From an uncultured Gammaproteobacteria bacterium (GTDB taxonomy: Bacteria > Pseudomonadota > Gammaproteobacteria > Eutrophobiales > Eutrophobiaceae), in the NCBI GenBank assembly GCA_943788005.1, contig CALSOP010000001.1:1-64000 (forward strand): a stretch of DNA of 64,000 nucleotides. The letters run 5' to 3'. Shown in pieces: positions 32,905-42,907 of the stretch. The notes under the pieces are model-generated. The model ran no database searches, was not told the origin of the DNA, and saw nothing but the letters and a program-made list of their open reading frames with translations. How positions within the stretch are numbered: position 1 is the first letter of the stretch; each line of letters opens with the position of its first letter. The position numbers and the translations under genes are program-made.

Positions 32905-34077
32905 CTACTTTGGCCCACAAAAATGATTAAGCAACTTTGACAAAATATTAATCATCGGTTCAATTCTATTAATCTGTAAATATTCATTCGGTTGATGCGC
33001 GACGTCAATATCACCGGGCCCGAGAATAACAGTCTCAATGCCCATATCATTATAAAAAGGTCCTTCTGTACCAAATGCAACCGTTTCAGAAGCATTGTTT
33101 GTCAATTGTTCACTTAACGTTATTATCTCACTGTTTCTTGAGGTCTGCATTGGCGGGACACCATCAAACATTGCATTAAACTCAACTTTTAAACCCGATG
33201 CCACCAATGTCTCCCGAACTTTATCCCGTAATTTTTCATTCAATTCTTCAAGATTCATGCCCGGCAACATTCTTAAATCCAGAGATAATTCACAACTGGC
33301 ACAAATACGATTAGGGCTATCACCACCATGTATTCTGCCGAAGTTCATTGTTGGAACCGGTATTTGAAAATCTCCATTTATAAACTCAGTTTGCAAATCA
33401 TCGCGCCATGCACGCAATGTCGAGATAACATCATGCATACCTTCAAGTGCACTATTACCTAAGTTTGGATCACTTGAATGTCCCGAACGACCCAGTATTT
33501 TAATCTCTTCAATAATAATGCCTTTATGCGCATATATTGGTTTCAGCCCTGTCGGCTCACCGATAATACAATAACGACCTGCCACTTTATTCTGTTCTTG
33601 TATTAACCTCGCACCTGACATGGTGCTTTCTTCATCAGCCGTTGCGACAATAGTGATTGGATTACTAAATTTAGTATCAGCAAGTCTTTCCAATGCTTCG
33701 AGAATAATGGGAAAGAAGCTCTTCATATCTGCCGTACCCAATCCATAGTAGCAATCATTCTTCTTGGTCAAGGTAAATGGGTCGGTATCCCAGCCACTCA
33801 GATCATAAGGTACGGTGTCCGTATGACCGGATAAAACAAGTCCAGCATTACTATTGCTATCGCTTTGGTCTCCTCCCCTCTTGGCAATTAAATTGCATTT
33901 CTCCGGATTGTCGCTAACAGGGATAATTTCGCAGGTAAAGCCAAGCGCGTCGCACCAATTCGCGAGTGCATCAATAACACCACGATTACTCAGGTCATGT
34001 GCCGGGTCGATGCTGCTGACTGTGGGCAAACGGATCAACTCCGCAAAACAATCTTCAAATTTAGGCGTTCTTCTCAT
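32905..34077 (-). CDS. argE: Acetylornithine deacetylase
   Basis: LVLSGHTDTVPYDLSGWDTDPF, YGLGTADMKSFFPIILEAL; adjacent to argA. Confidence 0.92.
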   Translation of the reverse strand: MRRTPKFEDCFAELIRLPTVSSIDPAHDLSNRGVIDALANWCDALGFTCEIIPVSDNPEKCNLIAKRGGDQSDSNSNAGLVLSGHTDTVPYDLSGWDTDPFTLTKKNDCYYGLGTADMKSFFPIILEALERLADTKFSNPITIVATADEESTMSGARLIQEQNKVAGRYCIIGEPTGLKPIYAHKGIIIEEIKILGRSGHSSDPNLGNSALEGMHDVISTLRAWRDDLQTEFINGDFQIPVPTMNFGRIHGGDSPNRICASCELSLDLRMLPGMNLEELNEKLRDKVRETLVASGLKVEFNAMFDGVPPMQTSRNSEIITLSEQLTNNASETVAFGTEGPFYNDMGIETVILGPGDIDVAHQPNEYLQINRIEPMINILSKLLNHFCGPK

Positions 34078-34164
34078 GTTATTATCTTTTTTTATTCTTT
34101 ATGATTCCTGCAAGTCCATGTATTCTAACGCACCTTTGCTAACTGACTGAAATGTAATTTAAAA

Positions 34165-35844
34165 ATGGCTAATAAACTGAACAAATACTCATCCACCATT
34201 ACGCAACATAAATCCCAGGGCGCTTCCCAAGCTATGCTTTATGGCACCGGAATGACTGAGACAGATATGGACAAGGCTCAAGTGGGTATATCCAGTGTCT
34301 GGTACGAGGGTAATACCTGTAATATGCACTTGAATGATCTGGCAGCCAAGGTCAAAGAAGGAGTCATTAAGGCAGGGCTTATCGGTATGCGTTTCAACAC
34401 CATTGGTGTCAGCGACGGCATATCAAATGGCACGGATGGCATGAGTTATTCATTACAGTCTCGAGACATTATCGCGGATTCCATTGAAACAGTCATGGCT
34501 GCGCAATGGTATGACGCTAACATTTCTATTCCCGGTTGCGACAAAAATATGCCCGGTTGTTTAATAGCAATGGGACGTCTCAATAGACCATCGCTCATGG
34601 TCTATGGCGGCACTATTAAACCCGGTCATCATAAAGAACAAAAACTGGATATCATCTCCGCCTTTCAGGCTTATGGTGAATTCATTGCTGGCAGCATAAA
34701 TGATGATGAGCGCATGCAAGTGGTCAAGAAATCTTGCCCGGGCCCAGGTGCCTGCGGTGGCATGTATACCGCTAATACCATGGCCTCTGCTATTGAAGCG
34801 CTAGGTATGTCACTACCTTATTCTTCTTGCACTCCGGCAGTTGACCCGGGTAAGGAAGAAGAATGTTTAAGAGCGGGAGAAGCAATTAAAATCCTGCTTG
34901 AAAAGGACATTAAGCCACGCGACATCATGACACGTGAAGCTTTTGAAAATGCAATGGTCATCATTATTGCGCTCGGTGGTTCAACCAATGCGGTATTACA
35001 TTTGATCGCCATGGCGCGTGCAGTTGATGTGGATTTGTCCCTCGATGACTTTCAAGCGGTCAGTGATCGTATCCCTTTCATTGCTGACTTAAAACCGAGT
35101 GGTCAGTATGTAATGGAAGACTTACACAACATCGGTGGCATCCCGGCAGTGATGAAATATCTACTGGAGAACGGTTTAATCAATGGTGATTGCCTCACCG
35201 TTACCGGAAAAACAATTAAAGAAAACCTGTCTGATGTCCCGAACCTGAACCAAGGACAAGACATTATCAAGCCTTTGGAGAAACCCATTAAAGATTCAGG
35301 TCATATTCGTATTCTAAAAGGTAACTTTGCCCCGGAAGGCTCGGTTGCCAAGATCACTGGTAAAGAAGGCTTAACCTTCTCCGGCCCAGCGCGAGTGTTT
35401 GATTCTGAGGAAGATATGATCAAGGCACTGGAAGATAATAAAATTGAGAAAGGTGATGTCATCATCATTCGTTACGAAGGTCCGAAAGGTGGACCCGGTA
35501 TGCCTGAAATGTTAAAGCCCACTTCTGCCGTGATGGGTGCCGGTTTGGGTAAGGATGTTGCTATGATCACCGATGGTCGATTCTCTGGCGGTTCACATGG
35601 TTTTATCATTGGTCATGTTGCACCAGAAGCACAGGAAGGTGGTCCCATTGCTCTGGTTAAAGATGGAGATACCATTAACATTGATGCCAATAAAAACTCC
35701 ATTGATGTTGACATATCAAATGAGGAAATGGAAAAACGTAAAAGCGAATGGACAATGCCCGCATACAAAGCCACACGTGGCACTCTGTTTAAATATATCA
35801 AGAATGTGAAGTCTGCATCTGAAGGTTGTGTGACTGATGAATAA
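34165..35844 (+). CDS. ilvD: Dihydroxy-acid dehydratase
   Basis: [69 protein letters not shown]. Confidence 0.96.
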   Translation: MANKLNKYSSTITQHKSQGASQAMLYGTGMTETDMDKAQVGISSVWYEGNTCNMHLNDLAAKVKEGVIKAGLIGMRFNTIGVSDGISNGTDGMSYSLQSRDIIADSIETVMAAQWYDANISIPGCDKNMPGCLIAMGRLNRPSLMVYGGTIKPGHHKEQKLDIISAFQAYGEFIAGSINDDERMQVVKKSCPGPGACGGMYTANTMASAIEALGMSLPYSSCTPAVDPGKEEECLRAGEAIKILLEKDIKPRDIMTREAFENAMVIIIALGGSTNAVLHLIAMARAVDVDLSLDDFQAVSDRIPFIADLKPSGQYVMEDLHNIGGIPAVMKYLLENGLINGDCLTVTGKTIKENLSDVPNLNQGQDIIKPLEKPIKDSGHIRILKGNFAPEGSVAKITGKEGLTFSGPARVFDSEEDMIKALEDNKIEKGDVIIIRYEGPKGGPGMPEMLKPTSAVMGAGLGKDVAMITDGRFSGGSHGFIIGHVAPEAQEGGPIALVKDGDTINIDANKNSIDVDISNEEMEKRKSEWTMPAYKATRGTLFKYIKNVKSASEGCVTDE

Positions 35845-35887
35845 AATTTCTTAACAGATTTATTATTAACACTTAATAAACAATACA

Positions 35888-36313
35888 ATGCCTGATTCAG
35901 AAAAACCCAAGATTGAAGTTCAAAAAAATAACCCGCTTCATGGTGTCAAGCTTGAAGTGTTATTAACAGAGTTGCTAGACCATTACTCTTGGGAAGACTT
36001 GGCCGATGCCATGAATCTTAATTGTTTCAAAAGTAACCCCAGTATCAAATCAAGCTTGAAGTTCCTGCGTAAAACGCCTTGGGCTCGGGAAAAAGTAGAA
36101 GGTTTTTATCTATATAAGTATAAACGATTGCCGAGACCAGATGACGACCAATATGCCCTGCCTCCACGAGACAGAACCATTCCTCTTGATCAACAGCCTG
36201 GGTCACCGGCTAAAATAATCCCAAAAAAGTCTGGGCACCAAGACGATTCACCGTCAAACGCGAGCCCAACAATACCTGATAATGTCTGGGGAAATTGGAA
36301 AAAAGATTCCTGA
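35888..36313 (+). CDS. VF530/DUF2132-type small protein
   Basis: [63 protein letters not shown]. Confidence 0.8.
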   Translation: MPDSEKPKIEVQKNNPLHGVKLEVLLTELLDHYSWEDLADAMNLNCFKSNPSIKSSLKFLRKTPWAREKVEGFYLYKYKRLPRPDDDQYALPPRDRTIPLDQQPGSPAKIIPKKSGHQDDSPSNASPTIPDNVWGNWKKDS

Positions 36314-36392
36314 TGCAAAGCGGGCAAGACAAGGCATTAGAAATAATTCACTATTAACAAACTAGCCTTTAAATTAGCCTGCTTGATATCTA

Positions 36393-36779
36393 GTGACATA
36401 CCTTCAATTAACATATCTACATTTAGCCACAATTTTACCCGCATTTTTACTTGGAACATTTCTCTTGTTAAATCAGAAAGGTTCCTCAAAACATAAAATA
36501 CTTGGGAAGTTTTATATGCTGTTAATGTTGCTCACCGCAACGGTAACTCTCTTTATGTCCGCTGAGGTTGGTCCTACACTACTTGGACATTTCGGCTTCA
36601 TTCATTTATTTGCTTTACTAGTTTTTTATTCTGTACCTGCTGCATATATCGCCATACGTAAAAGAGACATCCAGAAACATCGTATGAATATGCTGGGATT
36701 ATATTTTGGTGGCTTAGTAATAGCGGGCGCTTTTACTTTTGTCCCAGGCAGATTATTACATACCTGGCTTATTGCTTAA
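36393..36779 (+). CDS. DUF2306-like membrane protein
   Basis: HLATILPAFLLGTFLLLNQKGSSKHKILGKFYMLLMLLTA...; four predicted TM helices. Confidence 0.65.
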   Translation: MTYLQLTYLHLATILPAFLLGTFLLLNQKGSSKHKILGKFYMLLMLLTATVTLFMSAEVGPTLLGHFGFIHLFALLVFYSVPAAYIAIRKRDIQKHRMNMLGLYFGGLVIAGAFTFVPGRLLHTWLIA

Positions 36780-37384
36780 CTCATTGAACCACGATATTTC
36801 TTATAGTACTTAATGACTTTTTTGACGTAGTTACGAGTTTCTTTATACGGTGGAATCTTATTGCCGTATTTTTTTACAGCGCCTTCTCCAGCGTTATAAG
36901 CTGCTAGTGCCAGTGTTAAATCATTTTTGAATAGCTTTAATAGATACCGCAAATAACGTGAACCGCCATAGATATTTTGTTTTGGATCACGCCGATTACT
37001 CACTCCATACTGTTTTGCAGTTGCCGGCATTAATTGCATCAACCCTACTGCACCGGCACGCGAGATCGCATTCGGGTTATAAGACGATTCAGCTGTGATG
37101 ACAGCGTGTAATAACGTGTGCGGAAGTTTGTACATCTTCGCGACGCTTCTTATCGTTGGGTCAAACTTTGCCTGATTTTTTACCCAATTAAAATTCTTCG
37201 GTAACTTTGCTTCTTCCCAGCCTTTCCATGTTTTAACCAGACGCTTATATCCAGTATGTGATGGTTTATCAGTCAGGATGACGCGACCATGCTTATCCAC
37301 ATATTTATAGATATCTGCCTGACTCGGCATCGAAATAAGCCAGAAGATAAAAATAAAGATAAATGTAACTTTATTATTAGGCAT
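36776..37384 (-). CDS. Lytic transglycosylase (DUF4124 plus SLT domain)
   Basis: DIYKYVDKHGRVILTDKP; VITAESSYNPNAISRAGAVGLMQLMPATAKQYGV. Confidence 0.92.
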   Translation of the reverse strand: MPNNKVTFIFIFIFWLISMPSQADIYKYVDKHGRVILTDKPSHTGYKRLVKTWKGWEEAKLPKNFNWVKNQAKFDPTIRSVAKMYKLPHTLLHAVITAESSYNPNAISRAGAVGLMQLMPATAKQYGVSNRRDPKQNIYGGSRYLRYLLKLFKNDLTLALAAYNAGEGAVKKYGNKIPPYKETRNYVKKVIKYYKKYRGSMS

Positions 37385-37431
37385 GTGTTCTCAAGTTAAT
37401 TTAAAGTATTTTTGAGCTAATTTACTTAACT

Positions 37432-37932
37432 TTATAACAAATATAGAGTTATTTGAATAATTATCAATGCAAAAACGCCAGCAATGACGTCATCCAACAT
37501 GATTCCAAAGCCACCATGCACCTTCTTGTCTGCTAAAGATATAGGCCAAGGCTTAAGAATATCGAAAACCCTGAATAAGACAAACCCGAACGCTATCCAA
37601 AACCAGCTCTTTGGTACCATAAACATGGTAATGAAATATCCCACAATTTCATCCCAGACGATGCCTGGATGATCATGGACATTCAGCGCTTTTGCCGTGT
37701 AATCACATAATAAAACACCGACGATAAATGCCAAAGCAACGATGCCAAAATAGAGTTTCCAATCCAGTACAGGCAATAGAATAAAAAACACTACACCAAT
37801 TAAAGTACCCATCGTGCCGGGCATTTTTGGTGCAAGACCACTGCCAAACCCTAGCGACAGACAATGTGCGGGATTTAATAATAGTTTTACAGGAACTTGC
37901 GTTTTGGAATGCTTGTCCATAGATTCATTCAT
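37432..37932 (-). CDS. pgpA: Phosphatidylglycerophosphatase A
   Basis: GFGSGLAPKMPGTMGTLIG; DHPGIVWDEIVGYFITMF; FDILKPWPISLADKKVHGGFGIMLDDVIAG. Confidence 0.94.
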   Translation of the reverse strand: MNESMDKHSKTQVPVKLLLNPAHCLSLGFGSGLAPKMPGTMGTLIGVVFFILLPVLDWKLYFGIVALAFIVGVLLCDYTAKALNVHDHPGIVWDEIVGYFITMFMVPKSWFWIAFGFVLFRVFDILKPWPISLADKKVHGGFGIMLDDVIAGVFALIIIQITLYLL

Positions 37933-37970
37933 AGCGTAATACTAATCGAGGCGATTAAAATGTTAATGAT

Positions 37971-38351
37971 ATGCGTAATGCACTTTTAAGTCTGCTAATT
38001 CTCTCACTGCCAATAACTAGTCTTGCTGGCGAGGCAGATGTATTATCTGCAGAAGTAGAATATGTCGGTGGTGATCTTTATCGTTTTAAAGTGACCGTAC
38101 AGCATACTGATGAAGACTGGAATCATTTCGCTAAGGCATGGGAAGTACTCAGTCCAGACGGGATAAAATTAGGCGCGCGCATATTGCAACACCCACACAT
38201 TAATGAACAACCGTTTACTCGTTCAATGACAGTCACAATACCAAAAGAGGTCAATAAAGTGACTATACGAGCGTATGATCTAATTCATGAATTTGGCGGA
38301 AAAGAATTAACAATAGATATTAATAAGGATAAACAAGATGACATTAACTAG
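37971..38351 (+). CDS. Secreted hypothetical protein
   Basis: Signal peptide MRNALLSLLILSLPITSLAGEA; overlaps next gene by 14 nt. Confidence 0.6.
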   Translation: MRNALLSLLILSLPITSLAGEADVLSAEVEYVGGDLYRFKVTVQHTDEDWNHFAKAWEVLSPDGIKLGARILQHPHINEQPFTRSMTVTIPKEVNKVTIRAYDLIHEFGGKELTIDINKDKQDDIN

Positions 38352-39147
38352 AACTCTAATCATTACATACACATTATTTTCACTAATGACACTCAATGCA
38401 CATGCTGATGGCCATGGACTTGATGCTGCAGTCAACGGTACAAATAGAAGCGCCGAAAACAAAGCCCGTGATATCTATCGTCATCCAAAAGAAACCTTAC
38501 GGTTTTTTGATATAAGCCCGTCAATGAATGTGCTGGAAATATTACCCGGTCGTGGTTGGTATACGGAAATACTCGCACCCTACCTCGCCGAGAAAGGACA
38601 CCTTACCGTGGCCAGTTTTGGGGCGGATAATAAATCAAAATACCTCGCAAACGTACATAAAGATTTCGTAAGGAAGATAGAAGCCGAACCCAATGTCTAT
38701 GGCAAGGTCGATGTTGTTTTATTTGAGGAAGACAGCTACCTCAAGGCAATTCCGGATGCATCAATGGATATGGTACTTACGTTCCGAAATTCGCATAACT
38801 GGATCCGTTATGGTGGCATAGAAGATATCTACGCTGCCTTCAGTCGTGTCTTAAAACCGGGCGGGGTCTTAGGTGTTGTACAACACCGTGCATCTAAAGG
38901 TAGTGATCCAAAGGCATCAGCAGAAAAAGGTTATATCCCAAAATCTTATTTAATTGATTTAGTGGAAAAGCACGGTTTTGAATTGATGGGCTCATCTGAA
39001 ATTAATGCTAACCCTAAAGATACACGAGATCACCCAGAAGGCGTTTGGACACTACCGCCTAGTTATCGTCTGAAGAATGTCGATAAAGATAAATATACCG
39101 CAATAGGCGAAAGTGATCGCATGACCTTACGCTTTATTAAAAAGTGA
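38338..39147 (+). CDS. Class I SAM-dependent methyltransferase-like protein with predicted signal peptide
   Basis: MTLTRTLIITYTLFSLMTLNAHADG then NVLEILPGRGWYTEILAPYLAEKG and FSRVLKPGGVLGVVQHR. Confidence 0.8.
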   Translation: MTLTRTLIITYTLFSLMTLNAHADGHGLDAAVNGTNRSAENKARDIYRHPKETLRFFDISPSMNVLEILPGRGWYTEILAPYLAEKGHLTVASFGADNKSKYLANVHKDFVRKIEAEPNVYGKVDVVLFEEDSYLKAIPDASMDMVLTFRNSHNWIRYGGIEDIYAAFSRVLKPGGVLGVVQHRASKGSDPKASAEKGYIPKSYLIDLVEKHGFELMGSSEINANPKDTRDHPEGVWTLPPSYRLKNVDKDKYTAIGESDRMTLRFIKK

Positions 39148-39533
39148 ATGAATTCAATTTCACTGCCAAGTTATTTCTAATACTTGGTTCAGCTAACGCT
39201 GCATTAGCCGTCATGCTGGGCGCCTTTGGCGCCCATGCACTAAAATCGCGCATGGAAGAATCTTTATTAAAAGTCTATCAAACTGGCATCGAATATCATT
39301 TCTATCATGCTTTAGGCTTGATTCTTATTGGCATCTTAGCAATGAACATCTCCGTAAACATATGGCTGAAAAGTGCCGGCTACATGATGGCTGTGGGGAT
39401 CATGCTATTTTGTGGTAGCCTCTACCTATTGAGCATTTTTAACTTACGCTGGCTAGGGATGATAACACCATTAGGTGGCCTATTATTTATATTAGCCTGG
39501 ATAAGCCTATGTATCTCTGTACTTAAAACTTAA
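39144..39533 (+). CDS. DUF423 membrane protein
   Basis: NAALAVMLGAFGAHALKSRMEESLLKVYQTGIEYHFYHALGLILIG; GTG start. Confidence 0.88.
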   Translation: MNEFNFTAKLFLILGSANAALAVMLGAFGAHALKSRMEESLLKVYQTGIEYHFYHALGLILIGILAMNISVNIWLKSAGYMMAVGIMLFCGSLYLLSIFNLRWLGMITPLGGLLFILAWISLCISVLKT

Positions 39534-39548
39534 CCAAAGAGTATTTTT

Positions 39549-39899
39549 ATGAAACTATTTCTTTTCTTATTCGCCGTTAGTCTGTATTCACCCTCTTTAT
39601 TCGCCAATGATCTGGATAAACAAATTAATAAAGCGTGTTTACGACATGCAGTTTCACTCGTTGCCCAATTAAAATCTGATGTAGTCGACGGTATGAGTCA
39701 GGAACAATCAGATCAAGCACTCAAGATTGCAACGAATAGTTGCCAAGCTTATTTCAGAAAAGAGTTTTCTCCAGAAAAAATAGCAGAGAATGTTGACGTA
39801 CAAAAAGAGGTTATCGAAAAGCAGGGCAACAGCGGTGGATGGTTTGATGAGACCGGAGGAAAAAAGGGTAACGAGCGATTAAAGAGAAAAAGCCGTTAA
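39549..39899 (+). CDS. Secreted hypothetical protein
   Basis: Signal peptide MKLFLFLFAVSLYSPSLFAND. Confidence 0.5.
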   Translation: MKLFLFLFAVSLYSPSLFANDLDKQINKACLRHAVSLVAQLKSDVVDGMSQEQSDQALKIATNSCQAYFRKEFSPEKIAENVDVQKEVIEKQGNSGGWFDETGGKKGNERLKRKSR

Positions 39900-39937
39900 A
39901 GTGTTTCAAATAAATAACACGCAAATTTTACCTGTGT

Positions 39938-40261
39938 TTATTTTTGACCTGACATCACTACTAGTTCAGATACCTCAAGCGAACCACCAATATCAAGAAA
40001 AGGACAAGCCTTGGCACTAGCCAATGCCGACTCCATTGATTCTGCTTCAATGATAGTGTAACCGGACATTGTCGTTGTACCGCCCCTAGTAACACTACGA
40101 TCTGAATTCACAGTATTTTTATTCTTTAGTGGATTCATAGGGCTGACCGCAGCGTCACCCAATGAAGCTATCCACTGCATGTATTCCGAGAAATGTTGCT
40201 TTCGTTCTTCCGGACTAGAGGGCTGATTACCGCCTAGATAAAAGATGACAAATTGAGGCAT
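39938..40261 (-). CDS. YCII-related domain protein
   Basis: SGYTIIEAESMESALASAKACPFLDIGGSLEVSELV. Confidence 0.8.
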   Translation of the reverse strand: MPQFVIFYLGGNQPSSPEERKQHFSEYMQWIASLGDAAVSPMNPLKNKNTVNSDRSVTRGGTTTMSGYTIIEAESMESALASAKACPFLDIGGSLEVSELVVMSGQK

Positions 40262-40343
40262 ATTTTTCTCCTTTGTTTAAAATAAATGCATCAAATACCG
40301 ACGCTGACCTAACAGATTTTCTGTATCAGGGCTCTTCGACTTA

Positions 40344-40838
40344 TTAAGTTTTTTTGAGGCGCCAACTGATTGCATAATAAATTCCCGCCCCGATTAACCC
40401 AGAATATGAACACACTTTATGCAAAGCTGATACAGATACAATCCCATGAAAAGGATTATCTAGTGTCATTGGATAAAATGGCTCAACGTCGGCATGCATA
40501 ATACTGTCGAGGAAGACATGACTAAAACTGCCTATGAATGCACTGAGAAAAGATACCCACCAAACTATTTTAATTGGTTCGCCTTTAGCTAAGCCAAGAA
40601 ACATAAGTCCAATTTCAGAGAGGTATTTACCACTTAATGCAGAAAATATTGCTAACAATACAGCACCAATGTAAGTATGCGTAAAGCCATGAAGATGACC
40701 TTCACCAGTAATTAGAACGACAAGAGGTTGTATATCCATTATGATTTGAGTCCACCCGAAAACCATAAGACTAAAACTACTTTGCAAAATAGCTTTGATG
40801 AATATTCCGGGGCCCATGTGTATTGGAGTGAATGGCAT
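40344..40838 (-). CDS. DUF4184/metal-dependent hydrolase-like membrane protein
   Basis: MPFTPIHMGPGIFIKAIL; HGFTHTYIGA; FSHVFLDSIMHADVEPFYP. Confidence 0.6.
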   Translation of the reverse strand: MPFTPIHMGPGIFIKAILQSSFSLMVFGWTQIIMDIQPLVVLITGEGHLHGFTHTYIGAVLLAIFSALSGKYLSEIGLMFLGLAKGEPIKIVWWVSFLSAFIGSFSHVFLDSIMHADVEPFYPMTLDNPFHGIVSVSALHKVCSYSGLIGAGIYYAISWRLKKT

Positions 40839-40859
40839 CTTTATCTTAAAAACTAACAG

Positions 40860-41195
40860 TTACTTAATGAGGAAGTATGCAGTGAAAATCAGTGCTAACC
40901 AAATCATTATTACTGTAACAATGCCAAGTATCTTCAGCCCGGAATGATTATCCTGTTCGATGTTCGCTGATGTTGCTTCTGCTTTCACTTCTTCCGGGAT
41001 TAACTCCATCACAATACTGTAGGCTATCGGGATTAATATAATTTCATCGAGCAGACCAATAACAGGGATAAAGTCGGGGATGATATCTATTGGACTAATA
41101 ATGTAAGCCAAGGTCAGAATGACAATTGCTTTTGCATACCAGGGCGTGCGTTTATCACGCATAGCTGATATCAATAGGGCAATTTTTCCTGTCAC
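40860..41195 (-). CDS. YkvA/DUF1232 family protein
   Basis: RDKRTPWYAKAIVILTLAYIISPIDIIPDFIPVIGLLDEIILIPIAYSI. Confidence 0.88.
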   Translation of the reverse strand: MTGKIALLISAMRDKRTPWYAKAIVILTLAYIISPIDIIPDFIPVIGLLDEIILIPIAYSIVMELIPEEVKAEATSANIEQDNHSGLKILGIVTVIMIWLALIFTAYFLIK

Positions 41196-41198
41196 GTT

Positions 41199-42900
41199 TT
41201 ATGTTTTATATAAAGGCTCCAGCTTGCCGTTGATAACTTTTGATTGTTTCTTATCGAAAGACTGTGATTCAAAACTTTTAAAGAAGCTTGAGCCGTCCCA
41301 TTGCGATGTTGAACTGCCATAGAGACAATTATTAAGCTCATCCAACTTTAATTTAAAATCTTCCTCGCTGTATTCTTTGAGCGCATTCAGATTGTTTATT
41401 GTTTTATCCGGCCAATGACTATTAGCCCAGTCGAGCAAGGCTTGCTGAGTCTCTTTTTTGGCATTGCTTTTACAAGCTTGTTGTATTTTCTTCAGTTGCT
41501 TGCGCTTAGAGATATTTACTTCTGCCTTGGTATCAACAGCAGAAGTATTGCGTTTACTTCTCCAGAAGAGAATCACTGTTAAAAGCCATAACACAAAGAA
41601 AAATAAACTCACCCATTTCCAGTGGGGTTCTTCTTTCGTTAATGTAATCGGTGCTAAATTATTTTGTTGATTATTTTCTAAATCAGTTGCTCCGGCCTGA
41701 TCTGTAGTTGACTGTTGCTTTGTTACATTATTTTCCGGTACTGGTGCGGTACTGCCTTCTATATGAATATTGCGTTCGGGTAATTCTGCAATTTCCATTT
41801 TGTCGGTATCCGTATTCCACCAGGGGATTTTTATTGCGGGCAAGGTGTAATCACCTTCCTCTGTTGGGATTATCGCCATCTTGTCGCGTCGGACACCAAT
41901 ATAACCATCCGTATTATTCGACTCTTCAAACTCTGGCTGATCGGGATACTGCTTTAGTGCGTCTGGTAGATTACTCTTTATTTCAGGTAGGTGACTCGCC
42001 GCCAGACCATTTGCTTTTAGTGTCAAGGTACGCGTTGTCGCTTCACCCTGTTCCAGTTTTGATGGGTCAACAGACCATTGTTCTTCAATAGATAATTGAT
42101 TGGCTGGCAACCAAGTATCTCCCGTAAAAGAATCCGGAATAGGTTTTTACATTAATCTCTAAGGACTTGGAGCGTTTTACAATAGATGTTGGTTGATTAA
42201 ATCGATCAAAACTAAAGAAACCACCCGCACCACCGGTTTGCCCCTGAAAGACGATAGGCTGTATGGTCATCGGCCCACTGCTTTGAGGAAATATAACGTA
42301 TTGGCGCTCGATGACTACGTAACGTTTACCATTACGTTGTGTTTCAAAGCTACTGTCTTCTCCAAGTCTGTTGATTACCGCTTGTCCTCCAGTGACTTCT
42401 GGCTCAGAAAGACTGGCATTATTAGTTACTATTGCACGATACAACCGGACCGTATAAACAAGCTGTGCCTGTACATAGGGCGATTTGCTGTTTACTTCAA
42501 CATCGACAAAAATATTATCCGTGGCACTACCCTTTGTTGTCGGTGACCCTGCTAGCACATTGATAGCGAGTGGTCTGGTTAACTCTTTATCAAATCGAAT
42601 TGAAGGGATACCCAGAGTTCCTGTTTTGTTTGCTATAAGTGTGACTATCCACATTTGTGAATAGCTTATTTTGCCATTGGTGATTTGTGTATTACTACGA
42701 TGACGCGTATCGAGCACCGTGAATGAATTAGTTAATGCACTAAAATCAGGTTTCGCATCAACCTTTTGATCACTTTCAAAAATAAGATGAAATGATTCAT
42801 CGACCACGATTGGTTCACGATCTACTTTAACTGTAATTTCTGCAAGCACTAGTTGGCTAATTAACAATAATGATAATGTGATTAATAGTTTGTAATTCAT
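41199..42900 (-). pseudogene. batD: BatD (oxygen-tolerance family), one apparent frameshift
   Basis: ORFs 42085..42900 and 41199..42110; deleting one T of 42144..42148 gives INVKPIPDSFTGDTWLPANQLSIEEQW. Confidence 0.85.
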
Positions 42901-42907
42901 TTTTTAC

